A program made the translations under genes and the position numbers. DNA of 64,000 nucleotides. Origin: Pseudochryseolinea flava. GTDB taxonomy: Bacteria; Bacteroidota; Bacteroidia; Cytophagales; Cyclobacteriaceae. Shown piece after piece: positions 57,152 to 64,000 of this stretch. Each line of letters opens with the position of its first letter. Positions within the stretch are counted from its first letter, which is position 1. A model generated the notes under the pieces. It was not told the DNA's origin, did no database searches, and saw only the letters and a program-made list of their open reading frames with translations. The stretch covers positions 62,001 to 126,000 of the forward strand of contig NZ_QMFY01000008.1 of the NCBI RefSeq assembly GCF_003286915.1, written 5' to 3'.

Positions 57152-57325
57152 ATGAACAAACCAAACCAGATTACTATGAAAAATTTCTACCGAAGCTTGT
57201 TGCCGACGATTTCCGTCATGCTTCTTTTTATCGGTGCTGCCGTCTATGACCAGAAGCAAGATTTAAAGCGCGTGATGAATTCGATTGACAAATCTGATTT
57301 TCGGGCGCGCAACACGGATTCCTAA
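57152..57325 (+). CDS. Candidate 57-residue single-TM protein
   Basis: An ORF with start ATG 57152 (alternative 57176, giving MKNFYRSLLP). It has a basic head, one hydrophobic segment (LLPTISVMLLFIGAAVY) and a charged tail (DQKQDLKRVMNSIDKSDFRARN). It lies 130 bases before the SusC gene. No family recognised; it could be a small membrane or leader protein, or a chance ORF. Between it and SusC I see no further gene. Confidence 0.35.
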   Translation: MNKPNQITMKNFYRSLLPTISVMLLFIGAAVYDQKQDLKRVMNSIDKSDFRARNTDS

Positions 57326-57455
57326 TCTACAGGAATCAAGGCGGAGGCAAATGAAGCATTTGCAACGCAATCCAAATACCCGCATTGTAAACGTCTCCTT
57401 GCATGATCATATCAAGCAAAGCGACGTCTCAAAATTTTCTTTAACCTCTTAAAGT

Positions 57456-60400
57456 ATGAGTAAGATTTACAAAAAAATAAGTCATGTTCCCTTACTGGTG
57501 CTGGCGATGTTGTTAACAACGGCATCGGTATACGCACAGCAAAAAGTTTCAGGTACGGTGACAGATGGCACAGGCGCAGGAATGCCTGGCGTGAACATCG
57601 TGAAGAAAGGTACTGCTATTGGTACAACCACAGATGCCGATGGAAATTTCATCATTGAAGCATCGCCGGATGACGTGCTGACAATATCATTTATTGGTTA
57701 CAACACCAGTGAAGTGAAGGTTGGCAATCAAACGGAATTCAAGGTCACCCTTGTCGAAGATGTAGAAACGCTCGGTGAAGTTGTTATTGTTGGCTATGGT
57801 GAAATGAAGCGCACAGATCTTTCGAGTGCGCAAGTGTCGGTTAGTTCAGAGCAGATTTCGAAATCGGTGAACACTACATTTGAACAGGCGCTTCAAGGTA
57901 GAGCAGCCAACGTAATGGTTACACAGAATACAGGGCAACCTGGCGGTGGTGTTTCTGTTAACATTCGAGGTGTCACTTCGCTTACTGGAAATACCCAGCC
58001 GTTGTATGTGATCGATGGTGTACAGATTGAGGGCGCAACAGGTGGTCGTTATGGATTTGCCAGTTCGAGTAATCCGCTGGCGGGTATTAACGCGTCGGAT
58101 ATCGAATCTATGGAAGTTCTTCAAGGCCCTTCTGCAACGGCGATTTTCGGTTCACGTGCAGCGAATGGTGTGGTACTCATCACAACAAAGCGTGGTAAAG
58201 CAGGAGAAACAAAAATCAATTACAGTTTTGGTTATTCCTTACAAGATAAGCCAGAATCAATTGCATTGATGACGCTTCCGCAATATGCTGAATTTAGTAA
58301 CGCCGCTTCTGCTGTTAACGGAACACCTCCACGCGTAGAGTTTGCAGATCCTAGCCTGTTAGGGAAAGGAACAGATTGGCAGGACGCTATTTTCCAACGC
58401 GCACCAATGACGAAACATCAACTTTCGTTTAGCGGTGGTAGTGAAAAAACTACATACTATTTTTCTGTAGAAGATCTCAGTCAAGATGGTATAGCGCTTG
58501 GTTCATGGTTTAAGAGAAGAGGTATACGATTAAATGTTGAGAATCAAACACGCAAATGGCTGAAATTATCTACTAACGTACAGCTTAATCAGACGCGTGA
58601 ATCATTAACAACAACAACGGATCAGCTAATCATCACCGCCATTGAACAGGATCCTTCTATCCCGGTAAAAAATCCTGATGGATCTTGGGGCGGGCCCTTT
58701 AATGTAGAGTTTCAGTTTTCTAGCCCTAACCCGATTGCCTTGGCAACGATCAACGATCGCGATCTGAGAAGAACGAATATCATCGGCGGTGGCTCTATCG
58801 ACATCACGCCGATACCAGGTTTACTGATCAAAAACTCCTTGAATACAAGCCTCAACTTCTCGCGCGGCAATTTGTGGGAGCCAAACTATCAATGGGGTGG
58901 TGTCATCAAACCTGCAGAGCAACGACGCGCAGCAAAGGAAACAGGAAATGGCATTTGGTGGGGCCTCACGAGCCTTGTGCAGTACAACAAAAAGATCGGT
59001 CAGCATGACATAACAGTCATGGCAAGCCATGAAGCGCAAGAAAATACTTGGAACGGTTTCAGCGGATCACTCGAAGGCCATGTTACAAACAACATTCCGG
59101 AATTTGGAGACAATGGTAGTCTTGGTAATTCAGATAGACAGCGTGTGTCAAGTTATAAAGGTTCGAACGCACTGGAATCTTATTTCGGCCGTGTGGTTTA
59201 TGTGTATGACGAGAAGTATATCCTACAAGGAACAATTCGCAGAGACGGTTCATCAAACTTCGGCCCAAGAAGAAAATGGGGAACGTTTCCTTCCGTGTCT
59301 TTAGCTTGGAGAATATCCGAAGAGAGTTTCTTCGATAACATCAAAGCCGTTGAAAATTTAAAGTTGAGATTAGAAACGGGTATCGTTGGTAACCAAGGTG
59401 GCCGATCATTCTACGGCGCGTTGAATTCCACAACGACTTGGTTGGGATCGGGATATTTGCTAGGCAATTATGACAATCCTGACTTAGGTTGGGAGGAAAC
59501 GAAAGCCTATAACGTCGGACTTGATGTGTCCCTATTTAATAATCGTGTCGAAGTTATTGCCGATGCTTATTACAATACGATCGACAACCTGATTATGGAT
59601 ATGCCTCTTCCTGATATTCATGGAACGAATGGTGACGGAGCCATCGGAAAACCTCCAGTCAATATTGGTGTACTTCAGAATAAAGGTTTTGGGATTACGA
59701 TCAATACTGTCAACACAGAAGGCAAACTTAAATGGAGAACAGGATTTAACTTCTCTGTTGCGCGCAATACGTTGAAGGAGTTATATAATGACGCAGCATA
59801 CTTCGACAGAACGCAATGGTTTATGACGGGATTCATTCAACGTTCAAGTGTTGGAAATCCAGTGTGGGGATATCTCGTCTATGAAAAAGAAGGTATCATC
59901 CAAAACGAAGCCGCATTGGAAGCGGCAGCAATTCCTGCAACGAACAGCAGATCGTTTAACAGCACGTGGGTAGGGGATATCCAGTATAAAGACCAGCTCA
60001 CCGTTGACACTGATGGTGACGGAAAGCCTGATGCTGGTGATGGTAAGATCGACGTGCAAGATCAGATATTTGGTGGCAATCCCTGGCCAAAATTCACCTT
60101 CGGTATGACCAATGATTTTACGTACGGAAACTTTGACCTTAGTGTTCTACTAACTGGTTCTTACGGAAGCGAAATTTTCAATCAGGTCAGATTTAAGTAC
60201 GAGAATCCGAATGGTGCCGGTATTCAGCGTAACCTAATGCAACGTGCCTTCGATTTCGCACGACTTGGAACAGACGAAGCAGGTAAAGCATATGTCATTA
60301 ATGAAGGAACTTCCGTGCCGCGTGTAGGTGGCGCAAATGGAAATGGAAACCGTGCCACGCAAGATTACATCGAAGACGGATCTTACATCAGGATTAAAAA

Positions 60401-60641
60401 TGTGCAACTTGGCTACAATATACCGCCAGCGATCTTGCAAAAGCTTAAGGTAATTAATAAAGCCCGAGTAGCCATCGGCGTTCAAAACTTGCACACGTTC
60501 ACAAAGTATTCAGGGTATGATCCGGAAGTAGGTGCATTTACCGGCAATAATGCGGTAGCAGAACAACCGCTGATCGGTGTGGACTACGGTCGCTATCCGT
60601 TGACGAGAATGTACAACGTAAGTGTTGATATACAATTCTAA
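57456..60641 (+). CDS. SusC/RagA-type TonB-linked outer-membrane transporter (second locus)
   Basis: A 1061-residue SusC-family receptor: signal peptide (about 1-27, ending SVYAQ), carboxypeptidase-like domain (about 29-105; GMPGVNIVKKGTAIGTTTDADG region), TonB-box-like EVVIVGYG (about 109-116), plug (about 120-250; SMEVLQGPSATAIFGSRAANGVVLITT region) and beta-barrel ending YNVSVDIQF. A calcium-binding-like loop (TVDTDGDGKPDAGDGKIDVQD region, about 850) is typical of the family. The substrate is unknown, since no enzyme genes accompany it. Its SusD partner starts 4 bases later. Confidence 0.95.
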   Translation: MSKIYKKISHVPLLVLAMLLTTASVYAQQKVSGTVTDGTGAGMPGVNIVKKGTAIGTTTDADGNFIIEASPDDVLTISFIGYNTSEVKVGNQTEFKVTLVEDVETLGEVVIVGYGEMKRTDLSSAQVSVSSEQISKSVNTTFEQALQGRAANVMVTQNTGQPGGGVSVNIRGVTSLTGNTQPLYVIDGVQIEGATGGRYGFASSSNPLAGINASDIESMEVLQGPSATAIFGSRAANGVVLITTKRGKAGETKINYSFGYSLQDKPESIALMTLPQYAEFSNAASAVNGTPPRVEFADPSLLGKGTDWQDAIFQRAPMTKHQLSFSGGSEKTTYYFSVEDLSQDGIALGSWFKRRGIRLNVENQTRKWLKLSTNVQLNQTRESLTTTTDQLIITAIEQDPSIPVKNPDGSWGGPFNVEFQFSSPNPIALATINDRDLRRTNIIGGGSIDITPIPGLLIKNSLNTSLNFSRGNLWEPNYQWGGVIKPAEQRRAAKETGNGIWWGLTSLVQYNKKIGQHDITVMASHEAQENTWNGFSGSLEGHVTNNIPEFGDNGSLGNSDRQRVSSYKGSNALESYFGRVVYVYDEKYILQGTIRRDGSSNFGPRRKWGTFPSVSLAWRISEESFFDNIKAVENLKLRLETGIVGNQGGRSFYGALNSTTTWLGSGYLLGNYDNPDLGWEETKAYNVGLDVSLFNNRVEVIADAYYNTIDNLIMDMPLPDIHGTNGDGAIGKPPVNIGVLQNKGFGITINTVNTEGKLKWRTGFNFSVARNTLKELYNDAAYFDRTQWFMTGFIQRSSVGNPVWGYLVYEKEGIIQNEAALEAAAIPATNSRSFNSTWVGDIQYKDQLTVDTDGDGKPDAGDGKIDVQDQIFGGNPWPKFTFGMTNDFTYGNFDLSVLLTGSYGSEIFNQVRFKYENPNGAGIQRNLMQRAFDFARLGTDEAGKAYVINEGTSVPRVGGANGNGNRATQDYIEDGSYIRIKNVQLGYNIPPAILQKLKVINKARVAIGVQNLHTFTKYSGYDPEVGAFTGNNAVAEQPLIGVDYGRYPLTRMYNVSVDIQF

Positions 60642-60644
60642 ACG

Positions 60645-62291
60645 ATGAGAACTATGAATATTAAAATAAATACGATTAAAGTATCTGCATTGTTTTTGGG
60701 CTTGGCTGCATTGTGGTCATGTAGCTCAGATTTTATTGAACGTCCACCGGAAGATCGATATGTGGATGCTAACTTTTTCAAAACCGATGACCAAGTGTTG
60801 GCGTCAACGGCACCACTATACGCACGGACGTGGTTTGGGTATACCGATAAAGCTTCCTTCCCAATTGGGGATGGTCGCGCAGGAAACTACCGCGGTGGTT
60901 GGCAAAATTATGTTAGAAACGTAACCGAAGCTACCGAACCTGAACTTCGCGCGACCTGGTCTGCATTCTTTAACACTGTAGCCCATTGTAACGCTGTAGT
61001 CCGCAACATTGAAGCTTATGCCGGCCCCGAAGTAACAGAAGGAATCAGAAATCATGGACTGGCAGAAGCGCGATTTATGCGTGCGATGGCATACATGTAT
61101 TTGGTTAGATTGTGGGGACCTGTTCCTATTATCGAAGACAACACGAAGTCGCTAACCAGTACAAATATCCGCACCAATACAATTGCCAGCGTTTATCAAT
61201 TCATTGTGCGCGACTTCGAATTTGCCGCTGCAAACCTTCCACCCACGCCGCTTCAAACCGGTAGAATTACTTCATGGTCTGCAAAAGGGATGTTAGCTAA
61301 AACATACTTGTTTATGGCCTCTTACCATAGCTCGGGAGGAAACCGTGATCAGGATTATCTCGATCTAGCAAAAGACTACGCCGAAGATGTTTGTAAAAAT
61401 AGCGGTCTAGCATTGCTCGAAGACTATTGGCAACTTTTCAGATCACAAAACGACAACAATGAAGAAGCGCTTGTATCGCTTCAATGGGTGTGGAACTCAT
61501 CTTACGGTGGCGGAAATCCCTTACCATCGCAGTTCGCATACTCGAGCGACATCACTGGTTTCGATGATGGCTGGGGAGGATGGCAAGGTGCTACATCTGA
61601 TCTAGTGAAATATTACATTGCAAATCAGCGCGACTCGATCAGAAGAAAAGCAACGCTCTTTTTTGACAACGATTATTACAACTATATGCATATGCGCAAG
61701 TTCGATGACAACGGAAACGCAACCTTCGTGCCGTTGCAATTCGAAGCCATTCAGAATAGATCTCAGGCGCCGATCAAAAAGTATATGCCAGGACCTCCAA
61801 TCGACAACGATGGAAAAGGCGCTAGACAATCGACAGATAACAATACATACTTGCTACGATTAGCAGATGTTTATTTGGATTATGTGGAAGCCATTCTTGG
61901 GAACAATGGAAGTACCACTGATGCTGATGCCCTACTTTATTTCAATGCCATACGTGAGCGTGCAGGAATGCCGGAAGTAAATTCAATTACTGAAGCATCG
62001 CTTCTGCAAGAGAAACGAATCGAGTTTGCGATGGAACACCACTACTGGTATGAATTATTGAAGTGGTATTACAGAGATCCGGAAGCAATGAAAGCCTACG
62101 TTGGCGATCAGGATCGCGGCGACCCGCAAGTTTCATATGTGCCGAATACCAATCCAAAGCAATGGACAGCAACATATCCAAACGTAGAAAAGTATCCTTT
62201 GACGGATCAAAAACTCTACTTGCCATTGCCTGCCGCCGATGCAGCAGCGATGCCAAGCTTGACAATGGATCCAATTGATTATGAGTTCTAG
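60645..62291 (+). CDS. SusD/RagB-type glycan-binding lipoprotein (second locus)
   Basis: A 548-residue outer-membrane lipoprotein with lipobox LWSC (about residues 24-27) and SusD helices (EARFMRAMAYMYLVRLWGPVPI near 140; LLRLADVYLDYVEAIL; EKRIEFAMEHHYWYELLKWY). An in-frame ATG at 60654 is an alternative start. The region between about 215 and 350 is rich in Trp, Gly and Asp (WNSSYGGGNPLPSQF, DDGWGGWQG), likely glycan-contact loops. It forms a complex with the SusC just upstream and precedes the surface glycan-binding protein gene. Confidence 0.94.
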   Translation: MRTMNIKINTIKVSALFLGLAALWSCSSDFIERPPEDRYVDANFFKTDDQVLASTAPLYARTWFGYTDKASFPIGDGRAGNYRGGWQNYVRNVTEATEPELRATWSAFFNTVAHCNAVVRNIEAYAGPEVTEGIRNHGLAEARFMRAMAYMYLVRLWGPVPIIEDNTKSLTSTNIRTNTIASVYQFIVRDFEFAAANLPPTPLQTGRITSWSAKGMLAKTYLFMASYHSSGGNRDQDYLDLAKDYAEDVCKNSGLALLEDYWQLFRSQNDNNEEALVSLQWVWNSSYGGGNPLPSQFAYSSDITGFDDGWGGWQGATSDLVKYYIANQRDSIRRKATLFFDNDYYNYMHMRKFDDNGNATFVPLQFEAIQNRSQAPIKKYMPGPPIDNDGKGARQSTDNNTYLLRLADVYLDYVEAILGNNGSTTDADALLYFNAIRERAGMPEVNSITEASLLQEKRIEFAMEHHYWYELLKWYYRDPEAMKAYVGDQDRGDPQVSYVPNTNPKQWTATYPNVEKYPLTDQKLYLPLPAADAAAMPSLTMDPIDYEF

Positions 62292-62332
62292 TATGTGTGT
62301 TGCATACAGATTCAAACGAAAAAAGAATTGAT

Positions 62333-63829
62333 ATGAAAATAAGAAGCTATCAACTATTCAAATATTTTATGCTGGCGATTGTCTTGGCAGCAACAGGTGT
62401 AGTGTATACATCGTGCGAGTCGGATGAGACAACGGCAGCAGCTCCTCCTGTGATCACGGGTGTCCGGCTTACTGACCCAGAACAACGTGATAGTACATTC
62501 ACGCAAGCTTTCCCTGGAACAACGATCGTAATCCAAGGTGATAACTTTGTAAATGTAAAAGCTGTCGTGTTGAACGGATTTAACTTGACATTCAATCCAA
62601 ACTATGTCCTGAAAAATTCAATCATCATTGGTATTCCAGGAAATCTTCCGGTGAAGGCTCTGTATCCTGAATTGCCCAATACGATTGTGGTCGTGAATGA
62701 CAAGGGCGAAGCATCGTTTGATTTTAAGTTTCTTGCACCAGCACCATGGATTCAGTTGGTGAAATTTCAACCACCAGCAGCGGTGGGAAAAACAATTACT
62801 ATTCTTGGTGGTGATTTTTACGCGGTCGAGAAAATTCAATTTAAGGTCGATGATGACGTTGTAGCAGAGGTTACTGACTTCACGGTTGGTGAAGATTTCG
62901 ATATGATCACCTTTGAGATACCTGATGGTGGAACGTCTGACGGAGAAATCGTAGTCGTAACGGAAAGTGGAGAAGCATCTACTGACTATTTAAGTAATCC
63001 ATTCCCTGAATTTTTGTTCTTGAGTGATCTCTATCAAATTCCCGGCGACACGTTAACGATCGAAGGAAAGTATTTTGATTTTGTTGAGAAAGTTGTCTTT
63101 CCGGATGGAACAGAAGTGTTGAAAGAAGATTTGAAATTCAATGCACTCAATACAAAAATCGACTTGCTTGCGCCTGATATCGCTCCTGGCTCAGGACCTG
63201 TAATTCTGGTGACAGAGTTTGGCGACGAAATTGAAAGTCCGATCATCTATAACGAGATGTCAGGTGTATTTAAAAATTGGGAGAGCGAAGGCGGTGATTG
63301 GGGCAAGGGTACACGCGAACAAGCCGATGGTACCAAACCACCTTTCGTCGGAACAGGTAACTACCTGCATATGATTAGCCCGATGGATGCGAACGTTAAC
63401 TGGTGGACCGATCCACTGGTGTTGACGGTGCAAACTTCTGATCGCCCTGCACCGGCTGGCGTAACGGATGCAACACCGATCAGCCAAATCGGAATCGCCT
63501 TTAACTATTACACAGGTAATCCATGGACGAAAGGTTATCTTGCCATTCGCTTTGGCGGACACCCCGGAAGTTCTCCCCATGCAAAAGTCGACCCCAACGA
63601 CAACATCGCAGGTAAATCCATCACGCGTCGTTGGCAGACTTATGTCGTGCCTTTGAGCGAAATCATCGGCGGTGAAACTTGGGGTGGTCCTGTTACAACT
63701 TGGGGACAATTTAAAACTGCAACCAATGGATTTGATCCGTTCTTGTTCGCTCAATTCTTTAATGCTAACAGCGAGGCACAAACGGTAAATCAGTTCTGGG
63801 ATAATATGAGATTTGTGAAACTGCAATAG
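62333..63829 (+). CDS. Surface glycan-binding lipoprotein with IPT/TIG domains (SGBP)
   Basis: A 498-residue lipoprotein with lipobox TSC (about residues 26-28) after a hydrophobic leader. Two or three IPT/TIG immunoglobulin-like domains follow (about 38-130, 135-220, 225-310; repeated GTTIVIQGDNF, GKTITILGGDFY and GDTLTIEGKYFD strands with xVVFPDG patterns). The C-terminal domain (about 315-498) is rich in aromatic residues and resembles the glycan-binding domain of SGBP-B proteins. It should present bound glycan to the SusCD pore. The ATG at 62333 is chosen for the lipoprotein signal. It closes the operon. Confidence 0.88.
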   Translation: MKIRSYQLFKYFMLAIVLAATGVVYTSCESDETTAAAPPVITGVRLTDPEQRDSTFTQAFPGTTIVIQGDNFVNVKAVVLNGFNLTFNPNYVLKNSIIIGIPGNLPVKALYPELPNTIVVVNDKGEASFDFKFLAPAPWIQLVKFQPPAAVGKTITILGGDFYAVEKIQFKVDDDVVAEVTDFTVGEDFDMITFEIPDGGTSDGEIVVVTESGEASTDYLSNPFPEFLFLSDLYQIPGDTLTIEGKYFDFVEKVVFPDGTEVLKEDLKFNALNTKIDLLAPDIAPGSGPVILVTEFGDEIESPIIYNEMSGVFKNWESEGGDWGKGTREQADGTKPPFVGTGNYLHMISPMDANVNWWTDPLVLTVQTSDRPAPAGVTDATPISQIGIAFNYYTGNPWTKGYLAIRFGGHPGSSPHAKVDPNDNIAGKSITRRWQTYVVPLSEIIGGETWGGPVTTWGQFKTATNGFDPFLFAQFFNANSEAQTVNQFWDNMRFVKLQ

Positions 63830-63849
63830 ACAATACACAAAACGTGTTT

Positions 63850-63890
63850 AAAGAGAGTGGTGATAGAAGCCACTCTCTTTTTATTTTAAG
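63850..63890 (+). terminator. Intrinsic terminator of the second sus operon
   Basis: A perfect 11-base-pair stem, AAAGAGAGTGG (63850-63860) and CCACTCTCTTT (63870-63880), with loop TGATAGAAG, followed by TTTTTATTTT. A textbook strong terminator. Confidence 0.9.
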
Positions 63891-64000
63891 AGACTCATGA
63901 ATGGACGGCAGTGGTGAGCCGATGATTAGTCTCCTCAATTTCTTACTTGTAAAAGTTGAGATGAAACATATCATACCTTAATGAGAGATATTTTATCCAT
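63891..64000. other. Window end, no assignable gene
   Basis: About 110 bases after the terminator. An ATG at 63981 opens a frame to the window edge (MRDILS), which could be the start of the next gene, but too little is visible to call it. Confidence 0.3.

Overview
The window comes from a Bacteroidota genome, most likely a gliding, flagellum-free member of the Cytophagales (Chryseolinea/Ohtaekwangia-like). This is inferred from two SusC/SusD pairs, a hybrid two-component polysaccharide sensor, LytTR regulation, CHASE3/GAF hybrid kinases, many genes without a purine-rich ribosome-binding site, and moderate GC content. I saw no rRNA, tRNA, CRISPR array or intact insertion sequence.

Region 1 (1-7335) is a signalling cluster, all on the plus strand: a truncated histidine kinase, a receiver-kinase, a 1199-residue hybrid kinase with three receivers, a single-domain receiver, CheR, and a CheB without a receiver domain. 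It has no chemoreceptor, CheA or CheW. Region 2 (7478-14057) holds a SusB-like GH97 alpha-glucosidase, a beta-CASP metallo-hydrolase, a small membrane protein and a convergent TonB-dependent receptor. Region 3 (14397-27825) holds a LytTR regulator, a degenerate histidine-kinase-like protein, and a complete chemosensory operon: receiver, MCP, CheW, CheY, CheA, CheR, CheB. It ends with a LytS-type multi-PAS sensor kinase. With no flagellar genes in view, this system probably serves gliding or another output.

Region 4 (27996-51531) is a pectin and galacturonate utilisation locus. On the minus strand lie kduI, a KduD-like SDR, a LacI regulator, uxaC and uxaB, and further on uxaA. On the plus strand lie SusC/SusD, a DUF4861 protein, a GH105 unsaturated uronyl hydrolase, a pectin methylesterase and a GH28 polygalacturonase. 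After these come an aldolase paralogue, a Gfo/Idh/MocA oxidoreductase, an SDR, KDG kinase, a second KDPG aldolase and a hexuronate MFS transporter. Together they cover import of pectin fragments, demethylation, cleavage, galacturonate to tagaturonate to altronate to KDG, entry of unsaturated uronate through KduI/KduD, phosphorylation to KDPG, and cleavage to pyruvate and glyceraldehyde 3-phosphate. Three copies of a LacI-type palindrome (best copy TTGCGCAATCGATTGCGCAA, 45788-45807) sit in the two divergent control regions, so one LacI protein probably controls the whole locus. The first aldolase paralogue has serine in place of the Schiff-base lysine.

Region 5 (51623-63890) starts with a 1382-residue hybrid two-component system whose start codon lies in the loop of a terminator-like hairpin. 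It continues with small membrane ORFs and a gene-poor 1.3-kb stretch with repeated LacI-like half-sites. It ends with a second SusC-SusD-surface glycan-binding-protein operon, closed by a strong intrinsic terminator. No enzyme accompanies that operon in the window.
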